Positions 34,245-43,201 of a stretch of DNA of 57,452 bases are shown in pieces. The notes beneath the pieces are model-generated. The model ran no database searches and was not told the DNA's origin. It saw only the letters and a program-made list of their open reading frames with translations. The stretch is taken from NCBI GenBank assembly GCA_004282745.1, contig SHMT01000030.1, positions 1 through 57,452 on the forward strand, in the 5' to 3' direction. The DNA comes from Candidatus Scalindua sp. SCAELEC01. GTDB lineage: Bacteria > Planctomycetota > Brocadiia > Brocadiales > Scalinduaceae. Both the position numbers and the translations under genes were made by a program. Position 1 is the stretch's first letter, and every line of letters begins with the position of its first letter.

Positions 34245-35162
34245 ATGGGTAAAAGGATATGTTTCATTTTTATGTTGTCGTTAGTTGCTCTTGGTTTTAT
34301 GGGCATTAACATTGCAAATAGTGAAGAGAAAGAGCATTTTGATGGAGAGTATGACAAGCATATAGAGAAGCATACTCATGAAATGAAGGAAGATGATAAA
34401 AAGATATTACACTATAATAGGGAAATTGAGTCCAATCCAGATAATGCAGATGCACACTTCAATCTTGGTATTTTATATGCTAAAAAACGGAGACATCATG
34501 ATGCGGTTGTTGCGTATCAAAAGGCAATCAGGATAAAGCCAGATTTTATCCAGGCCCGAACCAATTTATCGCTTCTTTACGCCGAACAGGAGCAGTACAA
34601 CGAAAGTATTGAAGAGCTACGGAAAGTGATAGAAATTGAACCGAAAAATGCTGAAGCGTATCGGAACATTGGTCATGCCTATTTTAGGATGGGGTTTCTT
34701 GAAAAGGCATTGGCAGAACTTCAAGCAGCACTCGATATAGCTCCAGATAGTGCAGAGATTCATTACTCTCTTGAAAATGTGTATTATAGTATGGGGGCCT
34801 ACGATAAAGCGATTTCAGAACTTAAGAAGTCGATTGAACTTGATCCCAATTTTAAGCAAGCCTACAATAATCTCGGATTTATTTATTATGAACTTGGAAT
34901 GCATGATCAGGCTATAACGGAGTTTCAAAAAGTGATAGAAATTGATTCGAAATTTGTTGAGGCATATAGCAATATTGGCATGGTCTATTGCGAAAAGGGG
35001 ATGTTTGATGAGGCGATAACCATACTTCTTAAAGCCATAGAGATAAACCCTACTTTTCCAGATGCTCACAATAACCTTGGCTATGCGTATTGGAATAAGG
35101 GTATTAAGGACAAGGCAATGCGGGAGGTATCGATATTTAAACAATTGAGTGGTGGGATTTGA
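34245..35162 (+). CDS. Exported TPR protein
   Basis: 305 aa with a GAGAGGG ribosome-binding site and an N-terminal hydrophobic leader (about 1-26), then a charged histidine-rich linker (EHFDGEYDKHIEKHTHEM). Seven consecutive TPRs fill residues 62-300, with NLGxxYxxxGxxxxAI signatures. No enzymatic domain. It lies 189 bp after the TPR lipoprotein. The gap contains no terminator that I can see, so they may share a transcript. Confidence 0.85.
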   Translation: MGKRICFIFMLSLVALGFMGINIANSEEKEHFDGEYDKHIEKHTHEMKEDDKKILHYNREIESNPDNADAHFNLGILYAKKRRHHDAVVAYQKAIRIKPDFIQARTNLSLLYAEQEQYNESIEELRKVIEIEPKNAEAYRNIGHAYFRMGFLEKALAELQAALDIAPDSAEIHYSLENVYYSMGAYDKAISELKKSIELDPNFKQAYNNLGFIYYELGMHDQAITEFQKVIEIDSKFVEAYSNIGMVYCEKGMFDEAITILLKAIEINPTFPDAHNNLGYAYWNKGIKDKAMREVSIFKQLSGGI

Positions 35163-35339
35163 TTATATTCGAATACTATTTCAGTTGTGACCTGATTACC
35201 TACGCAATTAACCATTTTTAAGGAAATTATTCTTGACGCATACAGATGAGAGCATATAATCGATGAAAATGCCGGTGTTGGAGCATACATGGTGAGGTAT
35301 TTAAAGAGTAACTATTTTGTTTTACCGCTATGATTTATT

Positions 35340-37085
35340 ATGTTAGAAATTGCAAAAACTGAAGAGAAAGAGGATTGTTTTTCCCGTGTCGCCAATCTCC
35401 TCGAAGATTCCAAAGGGTTTTTTTATCGGGTTGGTGATGTAGTGATAGAAAAAAAGGTTACGGAAATGGCCTCTCAAATGAGGGAGCCATTGTACATTAT
35501 TGTAGCCGGAGAATATAATGCAGGAAAATCGAGTTTTGTTAATGCGCTTTGTGGAAAAGAGATTTTACCTGCAGGACCGACACCCTCGACACATAAAATT
35601 ACCCTGTTGACGTATGGTGACGAGGTCTCTTCTGAGGAGGTTGATGACCATCAATGTAGGATGACGTATCCCCTTGAGGCACTGAAGGACCTTACTATTG
35701 TCGACACACCCGGCACAAATTCAATTATTACTGAACATCAAGCGATAACGGAAGGCTTTATCCATCGAGCAGAGTTAGTCCTTTTTGTTACCTCTGCAGA
35801 CCGTCCATTTACTGAAAGCGAAAGGCTGTTTTTGCAACTCCTTAAAGGAAAGTGGGGGAGAAAACTGGTCGTCATACTGAACAAGATCGACTTAAAAACC
35901 GAAGATGATACGAAAGAGATATTGCCCTTCATCGAGAAAAATTTCTATAGGATATTTGGTTTTGAACCAAAGATCATTAAAGTATCAAGTAAAGAAGCAT
36001 ATGCCGCTAAACATACTAATGATAAAGAATTGATGCTAAAAAGCAACTTTGAAGAGGTCGCAGATTTCATTTATGATAAATTAGATTTTGATACTAAAAT
36101 GGACCTTAAGATATTGAGTCCCCTGCAATACCTGTTAAATATCTTAAATGAACGCAAAGAGATTCTCGATAGACAGGTAAAGCAATGTAATACAGAAATT
36201 AAGAATGTTGAAATGTTTGAGAAGCGGCTGGAAAACAAAAAAGAAGATATGCGTGAGTATCTTGTAAAGTACCAAACCGAGATTCAATCAATTTTTTCGA
36301 GATTAAAAGAGAAAGTTGACAGCTTTTTGAATTATTATGTAAACTTCAGATCGGTAATTGCCATGAAATTTTCACGCGATAAGATCGATGAAAAGTTTAA
36401 GCGGGAGGTTTTTGGGTTTTCTGGACCTGGTACTGACCTAGACAGAATCATAAAAGATGCCATTGAGTATATCGATCGAAACAACAGCATTTTGTGGGAC
36501 ATGGCATATGATTACGTAGAAGGGGAAATTGATAATCAACGTAAATCAAGTGATGGCGCATTGATTCGGAAGGACCACCATTTTGATAGTGTCGGATCGG
36601 AAGAGTATGGCAACTTAAAGGAGTATGCCAAACAGTTCCAGGAGCTTGATGGGGAGTTAGAAGTAGAGAGGATGCATAGGGTTGTACAAAATGGATTTAT
36701 TAATTTCGTCATTCTCGAGGGGCTTGCAATTGGCATAGTAATAAGCCTAACAACCTTTTTGGCTTTCGTTATCCCAAACGTTATCGGTGCTTCCATCACA
36801 TTGATTCTCGCAGGAGTAGGGTTTGCTATTTTTCCAATAAAACGGCGAAAATATAGAAAAGAGTTTTTTAAGAGAACAGATGCCGTAAGTGAAAGATTTA
36901 ATAATTTAATGATGTTTGAGTTTGATAAAGTTGTTGATCGCGTCATTGAGGAGATCGGAAACAAGGTATCTGCCCACAGAGACCACAGATGGTCCGAGAG
37001 AGAAGAGGTAAATCGGCAGATTGCCGATTTAAAATTACTGCATGAACGTACCAAAGAGCTGATACGAAAGAGTAGCCACAACTGA
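35340..37085 (+). CDS. Bacterial dynamin-like GTPase
   Basis: 581 aa. The G domain holds G1 GEYNAGKSS (57-65), a G2 threonine in PSTHKITLL, G3 DTPG (about 121) and G4 NKID. A long helical region follows (residues 250-450), interrupted about residues 455-505 by two hydrophobic segments (FVILEGLAIGIVISLTTFLA and then IGASITLILAGVGFAIF). This is the layout of bacterial dynamin-like proteins, which bend or fuse membranes. It is preceded by two TPR genes and followed by a third TPR-like gene on the same strand. Such proteins are of interest in planctomycetes because of their internal membranes. Confidence 0.88.
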   Translation: MLEIAKTEEKEDCFSRVANLLEDSKGFFYRVGDVVIEKKVTEMASQMREPLYIIVAGEYNAGKSSFVNALCGKEILPAGPTPSTHKITLLTYGDEVSSEEVDDHQCRMTYPLEALKDLTIVDTPGTNSIITEHQAITEGFIHRAELVLFVTSADRPFTESERLFLQLLKGKWGRKLVVILNKIDLKTEDDTKEILPFIEKNFYRIFGFEPKIIKVSSKEAYAAKHTNDKELMLKSNFEEVADFIYDKLDFDTKMDLKILSPLQYLLNILNERKEILDRQVKQCNTEIKNVEMFEKRLENKKEDMREYLVKYQTEIQSIFSRLKEKVDSFLNYYVNFRSVIAMKFSRDKIDEKFKREVFGFSGPGTDLDRIIKDAIEYIDRNNSILWDMAYDYVEGEIDNQRKSSDGALIRKDHHFDSVGSEEYGNLKEYAKQFQELDGELEVERMHRVVQNGFINFVILEGLAIGIVISLTTFLAFVIPNVIGASITLILAGVGFAIFPIKRRKYRKEFFKRTDAVSERFNNLMMFEFDKVVDRVIEEIGNKVSAHRDHRWSEREEVNRQIADLKLLHERTKELIRKSSHN

Positions 37086-37181
37086 TAATCACAAACCTCC
37101 TATAATGCACCAATTGTGTTATTGAAAGAGACGATGTTACACTTTGACATTTCTAACAAACCTTATTTAATAGACTCTATT

Positions 37182-37982
37182 ATGAAACGACACGTTACAA
37201 CGGTTTTGTTAATGACACTTTCTCTGATTTATTCATTGGCTTTGTCTGAACTTGCATGGGCGGCAAATTGTGAATACTGTTCTGAGGCAATTTCAGTTGA
37301 CAAGAGATATTGTCATGAATGCGAGACAAAATTTTTAGAAGATCCGACAGGAACAAAAGCCAGGGAAGAGCAATTTGTGAATGTTCTCAATTTATCGAGA
37401 GAAGCTTATAAGAAAGCATTGGCTGATTTGTCACAGTTTTATCTTGAAATAGGTTATCCAAACAGATTAGAGCAGGTGAGGAAAGAGATAAAGGCCCTTA
37501 ACAAAATACCTGAACAGGAGTATCTTCTTATCATTGAGAAACCAACCATAATAAAACCAACTGAAAATGTTGAGGAGGCAAATATCCTGTTTGAGGATGG
37601 TAAGATGTATAAGAAGTCTTTAAACCCAATAAACAAAAAAACAAATTTAAATACTGCCGTTAAGCGATTCAAAAAGATTTTAGATTTTTATCCCGAGAGT
37701 GATTTAGCAGATGATGCAGCATATGAGCTGGCGGAGATCTTTGAAGGGTTCTTTTTCCAGGATTATGAAGTGGCGGCAGCATATTACATTAAATGTTTTG
37801 AGCTGAATCCTCATACAAGCAGACCAGCCAGATTTATGGCTGCCACTGTTTATGAAGATCATCTAAAAGATTATGATAAGGCAATACAACTTTACGAGCT
37901 AGCTTTGGAAATGAGTAAAGATCAGGATTTAAGAGAGAAAGCTCAGGCAAAAATAACAGAGCTGAAAAAACAGGAATTTTAA
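37182..37982 (+). CDS. Exported TPR-like protein with N-terminal zinc-ribbon pattern
   Basis: 266 aa from the ATG at 37182, chosen because it opens a signal peptide (ALSELAWA|AN); a GTG at 37116 would bury it. Immediately after cleavage comes CEYCSEAI..RYCHECETKF, a four-cysteine knuckle. The C-terminal half (about 120-260) has TPR-like helices (DDAAYELAEIFEGFFFQDYE and then KDYDKAIQLYELALEM). It resembles YbgF-type tol-pal accessory folds in general shape, but I would not name it. It follows the dynamin-like gene by 96 bp. Confidence 0.7.
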   Translation: MKRHVTTVLLMTLSLIYSLALSELAWAANCEYCSEAISVDKRYCHECETKFLEDPTGTKAREEQFVNVLNLSREAYKKALADLSQFYLEIGYPNRLEQVRKEIKALNKIPEQEYLLIIEKPTIIKPTENVEEANILFEDGKMYKKSLNPINKKTNLNTAVKRFKKILDFYPESDLADDAAYELAEIFEGFFFQDYEVAAAYYIKCFELNPHTSRPARFMAATVYEDHLKDYDKAIQLYELALEMSKDQDLREKAQAKITELKKQEF

Positions 37983-38207
37983 TTTTTGATTCTTTTGAGG
38001 GTATAGGGGAAAGCTTGCCGTTCATAACATCTCATGTTTAGGGCATATTCGAGCACTTTACTATCGGTGTATTCTTAGTGTAACTCAAGCTTTATCTTCC
38101 GTTTTCGTTTGTTCAGAGCAATTTTGAAAATTACCTGTAACCATGATCAGGAACTGAATACGATTATTTAATTTAGCAAACTTTTTCTCCGCTACCATAA
38201 ATGCACC

Positions 38208-38690
38208 ATGTATGTAGGAATTGGCTACGACATTCACCGATTTACTAAGAATAGAAAACTAATTCTCGGGGGTATCCACGTAGATTATCCTTTGGGTTTA
38301 TTAGGTCATTCTGACGCAGATGTCGTCTTGCATGCAATCGGTGATGCATTATTGGGTGCAGCATCTTTGGGAGACATAGGTGAGATATTTCCTGACACTG
38401 AACCAGAGTGGAAAGGGGTATCTAGTCAAATATTGCTTGAAAAGATTATGCAACTGATACAAGACAAAGGCTTGAGCGTTAACAATGTTGATATTATCTT
38501 TATTTCCCAAGAACCAAAGATAGGTCAATATAAGAGGAAAATGGCGGATCGAATATCGGATATATTGCAGGTTGATCCTGCTCTGGTGAACGTCAAGGCA
38601 ACGACAACGGAAGGATTGGGTGCGATCGGCAGAGTCGAGGCAGCAGCCGCTCAAGCTGTTGTAACCTTACTTCAATCAAAAGAGGTGTAG
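38208..38690 (+). CDS. ispF: 2-C-methyl-D-erythritol 2,4-cyclodiphosphate synthase
   Basis: Cyclises the CDP-linked methylerythritol intermediate, step five of the MEP isoprenoid pathway. 160 aa, the family length. The metal ligands Asp8 and His10 lie in GYDIHRF, with HSDADVVLHAIGDALLG and the C-terminal KATTTEGLGAIGR signature. It stands alone, convergent with serS. It supports use of the MEP route upstream of the isoprenyl synthase at 32267. Confidence 0.96.
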   Translation: MYVGIGYDIHRFTKNRKLILGGIHVDYPLGLLGHSDADVVLHAIGDALLGAASLGDIGEIFPDTEPEWKGVSSQILLEKIMQLIQDKGLSVNNVDIIFISQEPKIGQYKRKMADRISDILQVDPALVNVKATTTEGLGAIGRVEAAAAQAVVTLLQSKEV

Positions 38691-38821
38691 GAATGAATAT
38701 CAACTGTCACGAAGCACATACCTGGTAAATTATTTTTCAGTTTTCAGAACTCGATTTAACTTATGCTTTATTTTTCAGTTATAATGCCCACATCATCTTT
38801 GACCCCTTGAAAATCCTCAAC

Positions 38822-40096
38822 TTAAAGGGATTTTATGAGACTCAGGCCACCCATGTAAGGTCTCAGCACTTCAGGAACTTCAATTGTACCGTCTCTTTGC
38901 TGATATGTTTCCAAAATTGCAATCATAGTTCTCGGTAGTGCAACCCCAGATCCATTTAATGTGTGCACGAATTTTAGAGTACCTTTTTCATCGCGGAACC
39001 GGATAGAGCATCTTCTTGCCTGGAAATCTTCAAAATTACTGCATGAAGAGACCTCGAGGTAGTTGTTAATTCCGGGTGCCCAGGCCTCGATGTCGTAGCA
39101 TTTTGCAGCAGCAAAACTCAGATCTCCCGTACACAACTTTATTATCCTGTACTGTAGGCCTAATAACTGCATAACCTTTTCCGCCGCAGATACAATAGCC
39201 TCAAGTTCTTGATTTGAGGTCTCAGGAGTTACAAATTTCACGAGTTCCACTTTGTTAAATTGATGTACCCGCGTCATACCCCGTGTCTCTTTTCCATGAG
39301 ATCCGGCTTCACGCCTAAAACATGCGGTATAAGTGGCATAGTTAATCGGAAGGTGTTGGTAAGATAATATTTCGTTTGCATGCATGTTGGTTATGGGAAC
39401 CTCACCAGTTGGAATGAGAAACAGATCCTCTTCTGAAGTCTTATACATATCCTCTTCAAGCTTAGGTAATTGCCCGGTGCCAGTCATGGACGCTCTGTTC
39501 ACTAGGAAGGGAGGAATTATCTCTCTGTATTCGTGTTCTCTGGTATGAAGGTCTAGCATAAAACTGTAAAGGGCACGTTCCAACAGTGCACCGGCACCTT
39601 TATAAATGGTAAAACCTGTTCCTGAAATTTTTGATGCTCTCTCGAAGTCTAAGATATCCAGTGACTTGCCTAGATCCCAGTGTGGGAGAGGGGTAAAGGT
39701 GAAACTTTTTTTTTCACCCCAGGTCTTGACCTCGATGTTTGACTCCGGGTCTAATCCTACCGGCACATCGTCTGCTGGAATATTGGGAATTCTGAGGAGT
39801 ATGTTGTGTATCTCTTCCGAGATATTTTTTATTACGATTTCTAATTGCTTAATATCATTTGAGACACCCTTCATTGCCTTAATCAAGGATATAGTCTCTT
39901 CATGCCCTGGCTGTAATCCGCTTATCTGTTTCGAGGCAGCTTTTTTTTTGTGTCTTAGCTCCTCACATTCATGTAAAAGTTTCCGGTGTTTTAAATCAAG
40001 CTCTTGTAAAGAGCTGATATCAGTTTTTTCGTTTTTATTTACAATGGCTCTTTTAACTTTTTTGAAATCACGCCGAATAAGATTTATGTCAAGCAT
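38822..40096 (-). CDS. serS: Seryl-tRNA synthetase
   Basis: 424 aa, class II. The N-terminal coiled-coil arm (about 28-100, LDLKHRKLLHECEELRHKKK) grips the tRNA long variable arm. Motif 2 is CFRREAGSHGKETRGMTRVH, and motif 3 is SGVALPRTMIAILE. It starts with GGAG 10 nt upstream. The amidohydrolase lies 53 bp upstream on the same strand, so they may be cotranscribed. Confidence 0.97.
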   Translation of the reverse strand: MLDINLIRRDFKKVKRAIVNKNEKTDISSLQELDLKHRKLLHECEELRHKKKAASKQISGLQPGHEETISLIKAMKGVSNDIKQLEIVIKNISEEIHNILLRIPNIPADDVPVGLDPESNIEVKTWGEKKSFTFTPLPHWDLGKSLDILDFERASKISGTGFTIYKGAGALLERALYSFMLDLHTREHEYREIIPPFLVNRASMTGTGQLPKLEEDMYKTSEEDLFLIPTGEVPITNMHANEILSYQHLPINYATYTACFRREAGSHGKETRGMTRVHQFNKVELVKFVTPETSNQELEAIVSAAEKVMQLLGLQYRIIKLCTGDLSFAAAKCYDIEAWAPGINNYLEVSSCSNFEDFQARRCSIRFRDEKGTLKFVHTLNGSGVALPRTMIAILETYQQRDGTIEVPEVLRPYMGGLSLIKSL

Positions 40097-40149
40097 CTTG
40101 GAGTTACTCCTTACCTCGGTTATTTAAACAGGTGAACTTTGTAACTGAG

Positions 40150-41397
40150 TCACAATGGATTATAGAGTCCGTATTTGTCAAAACAAACTGAGCCGGAAAC
40201 AACGCTGAAAATACATTGTGCTTCTGGAGAAAAAAAATTCTCGAAAAAATTGCCATTAACATCTTCAGGGAGTTGTATTACGGTAATATCTGCATCAAAA
40301 CCTGGTTCAAGCTTGCCAATCCTCTCTTCCAGACCTAATGCAGTTGCTCCGCCAACAGTACCCATAGAGAAAATGTCTTCCGGTTCTAAAGCATTTTCTT
40401 CATCGTAAAGGTATTTCATCTCATCCAGGATGCTAAGCGAGTCATTACTTGCAAGGCTGTCTGTTCCAAGTGCCATGTTTATGTTATGAGTAACAAATTC
40501 CTGAAACGGATAATTCTTGTGATGAAAATACCGGTGGCTTTTGGGGCAAAAGACAACATGCCCTTTTGATTTCTCTACCATCATGAATTCTTCTTGCGAA
40601 ACATAATTGCAATGGACAAGTAACAAATTATCCTTCAAAAGTCCCAGATTATTTAGATAAGCTATTGGCTTTAGACCAGGTGCAATCCAGCCTTTCAGCA
40701 TATTGAGGTTCCTGAGCAGATCAGCTAAATTGCCAGTGCCTTTCATCAAGAACTCAATTTCTTCATCTGTTTCGCAGATGTGAGTAGAAAAAAGTATCTT
40801 CAAGTCGTCAGAAATTTTACCGCATTGGGTATAAAGTTCTTTTGATACTGTATATGGTGAATGGGGAAAGATACCTACCTCAAGAAGGTGGTCTTCATTC
40901 GTCCCCTTAATCCTTGACTTAAAATCTATTACGGTTTCTTCTGCCTGAGAAGGGTCAAAGTTGATCACCTCACAAAACACAAATTTTCGAAGTGTACACT
41001 TTTGTAACTCCGATAAAGAAAAACCATTTCTCGTTACATCTGCTATGGTTGTGGTTCCCGCTTCAATACACTTTTTAATACCCGCACGAACAGATAAAGT
41101 ACTATCCTGGACTGTCCAAGCCTTTTTTGCCTGAATGATTTTACTTATCCAGTCGGCAAAACTTCCAGTGAAATCTATCCTACCGTCCAGATGTGTCAAC
41201 TCAAGGTGAGTATGTGCGTTGATGAGGCCTGGTACAATTGCTGCGTTTCCAAGATCTGTTATACTCTGTTGTTGACTCTTATCAATTTCATTAAAATTTC
41301 CTGCAAAATTTATTTTGTTATTTTTAATAATAACGGCGCCGTTCTTTATAACGGTACGTGGGTTTATTAACAAATATTTTGCTCTTAAGACGAACAT
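40150..41397 (-). CDS. Amidohydrolase, possibly aminofutalosine deaminase-like
   Basis: 415-aa amidohydrolase superfamily enzyme. Metal ligands are visible: INAHTHLELTHL (His62, His64), THICETDEE, LLVHCNYV and ALGTDSLASNDSLS. The start MFVLRAKYLLI and the FADWISKIIQAKK stretch resemble deaminases of aminofutalosine, S-adenosylhomocysteine or methylthioadenosine. Futalosine-dependent menaquinone synthesis would fit the lineage, but no other mqn gene is here, so substrate assignment is tentative. A TTG or ATG start with a weak ribosome-binding site is used. It lies upstream of serS. Confidence 0.75.
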   Translation of the reverse strand: MFVLRAKYLLINPRTVIKNGAVIIKNNKINFAGNFNEIDKSQQQSITDLGNAAIVPGLINAHTHLELTHLDGRIDFTGSFADWISKIIQAKKAWTVQDSTLSVRAGIKKCIEAGTTTIADVTRNGFSLSELQKCTLRKFVFCEVINFDPSQAEETVIDFKSRIKGTNEDHLLEVGIFPHSPYTVSKELYTQCGKISDDLKILFSTHICETDEEIEFLMKGTGNLADLLRNLNMLKGWIAPGLKPIAYLNNLGLLKDNLLLVHCNYVSQEEFMMVEKSKGHVVFCPKSHRYFHHKNYPFQEFVTHNINMALGTDSLASNDSLSILDEMKYLYDEENALEPEDIFSMGTVGGATALGLEERIGKLEPGFDADITVIQLPEDVNGNFFENFFSPEAQCIFSVVSGSVCFDKYGLYNPL

Positions 41398-41497
41398 GTG
41401 TCTGTTTGAAACCTTCTATTGTGCGTAAACAGTAAACGATTCAAACACACAAAAGAGTAAAATCAATGAGATAATCATAGTTAGAGACCCTGGACCC

Positions 41498-42625
41498 TTA
41501 GTTGACTGCCTGCAGTTTTACGATAACACTCATTTCTTTACTATCTCTAAAGAGCACAAGCTCTATCTCATCTCCCACTTTGTGCCTATCAAGAATCTTA
41601 ATAAGGTCAGAACTGTCCTTGACTGGAGAACCATCACATTTAACGATTATGTCCCCTAACTCAATTCGTCCACCTGGTAGCCTCGTAGACGATTTCAGTC
41701 CCGCGGCCTCCGCCGAACTACCTTTATATGTTTGAAGAATGCAGACTCCTTCAATGTCCCATTTGGCCATGATATGGTCGGGAACGAGAGAAACTCCGAG
41801 ACCTGGGCGCTCTACCCTTCCTGAGCTGATCAGTTGCGTGGCAATTCGGTTGATCGTATCTACCGGAACGGCAAAACCTACTCCTGCATAAGAACCGCTC
41901 GGGCTAATAATGGCCGTATTTACTCCTATCAGCCTGCCAAAGGAGTCTAAGAGTGGGCCACCAGAATTTCCCGGATTAATTGCTGCATCGGTTTGAATGA
42001 CATCGTGAATATATCGGTTTGTCATTGATTGGATAGATCTTCCCAAGGCACTAATAATGCCGGTTGTCAAAGTTGAATCGAGACCAAAGGGGTTCCCAAT
42101 AGCGAGTACCTTTTGACCAACACGAAGGTTCTTAGAACTACCAATCATGACCGGTGGTATGTCCAGATTTGCTGGATTGATGCGTAAGACAGCGAGGTCA
42201 TGGTCAGGATCAGCACCGACAAGTACTGCATCATAGCTGTTACCATTTTGCAGTCTAACGGCTACCTCGTCTGCCTGATATATAACATGGAAATTTGTGA
42301 CAATATGTCCATCATTATCCCACAAAAAACCAGAACCGGTACCTTGGGGGATCTCGGTAACCGTCAAGGAAAAAAAATCACGTTTTAATCTTTTATTAGT
42401 AATATACACTACAGAAGGAGACACCTTTTCAAAGACTTCGATAGTGACTCTCTCTTCTGACCCGAGTTCACTTGCAGGTTGAGTAACCGGACGCATCTCT
42501 ACCTTTTTTTTCCATGGAGAGATACCTAAGAAGTTGGCGATGACCAGTATCGTTATCAAAATAATCGCAATTCTCATCCATTTTGTTGAAACTTCGCTTG
42601 GTGTAGGGGGAAGTTTAATCATCAT
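41498..42625 (-). CDS. HtrA/Deg-type serine protease, membrane-anchored
   Basis: 375 aa. One N-terminal membrane segment (residues 17-36, IAIILITILVIANFLGI) and no cleavage site place it in the inner membrane facing the periplasm, as in DegS. The trypsin-like domain has His113 (VTNFHVI), Asp143 (DHDLAVLR) and Ser221 (NPGNSGGPLLD). One PDZ domain follows (about 275-370, RLPGGRIELGDIIVKCDG). It probably degrades misfolded envelope proteins or triggers a stress response. The gene stands alone upstream of the amidohydrolase on the same strand. Confidence 0.92.
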   Translation of the reverse strand: MMIKLPPTPSEVSTKWMRIAIILITILVIANFLGISPWKKKVEMRPVTQPASELGSEERVTIEVFEKVSPSVVYITNKRLKRDFFSLTVTEIPQGTGSGFLWDNDGHIVTNFHVIYQADEVAVRLQNGNSYDAVLVGADPDHDLAVLRINPANLDIPPVMIGSSKNLRVGQKVLAIGNPFGLDSTLTTGIISALGRSIQSMTNRYIHDVIQTDAAINPGNSGGPLLDSFGRLIGVNTAIISPSGSYAGVGFAVPVDTINRIATQLISSGRVERPGLGVSLVPDHIMAKWDIEGVCILQTYKGSSAEAAGLKSSTRLPGGRIELGDIIVKCDGSPVKDSSDLIKILDRHKVGDEIELVLFRDSKEMSVIVKLQAVN

Positions 42626-42859
42626 TCTGTTTGTGAGACGAGTAAAAAGGCAGTGGTTCTTAAGTATTCAATTTAAACAACTTTGGATTAAGAGTTTCTA
42701 AAATCGAAACGCACTGTTGTAGAAGACTAGTTTCTGTTAACAAAACTCTGTGAGATTGTATATAGAGATGTAATAGGAGTCAATAATTTTAATTTAAGAA
42801 AAAGTATTTTACCTATTTATTTGCTTGAGATGAAATAATTTGTACAGTAATATAGAGAA

Positions 42860-43105
42860 GTGAGTACAGCCCATAAACGTTTTCAGTTTTCTTTACATAT
42901 CACCCCCGAAGACTATGTCACTTACTATGAAGGAGTGACAACGTCTGTGTTGGTAAGAACTTATTGCGGCAAGAAGGTAAAGTTTCCAGCTTCTGTTTTG
43001 AGACAATACGTAACACAAAATGGGATACGAGGTATATTTGAAATGGAAGTCGATCAAAATAGCAAGCTAGTAAGTGTCCATAAAGTAAACGAAAATTTTG
43101 CTTAG
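42860..43105 (+). CDS. DUF2835 family small protein
   Basis: 81 aa from a GTG start. KRFQFSLHITPEDYVTYYEG, then KVKFPASVLRQYVTQNGIRG and FEMEVDQNSKLVSV match the DUF2835 pattern, a short protein of unknown role. No signal peptide. It ends two bases into a stable hairpin (43104-43145) and is convergent with glmS. The start is uncertain by a few codons. Confidence 0.75.
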   Translation: MSTAHKRFQFSLHITPEDYVTYYEGVTTSVLVRTYCGKKVKFPASVLRQYVTQNGIRGIFEMEVDQNSKLVSVHKVNENFA

Positions 43106-43145
43106 GATCCGGGAAAAAATAACAAGTTATTCTTTCCCGGACCCC
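43104..43145. terminator. 42-nt hairpin, copy B, between DUF2835 and glmS
   Basis: AGGATCCGGGAAAAAATAAC pairs with GTTATTCTTTCCCGGACCCC with three mismatches. It lies between convergent genes and could end transcription from both. It is homologous to the hairpin at 968-1009, with compensating stem changes. Confidence 0.55.
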
Positions 43146-43201
43146 TAATTGAAGTTGGATTTATTTAGCCTTTAGACGAGACTGTTTTTTTACAAAATCC
43201 A

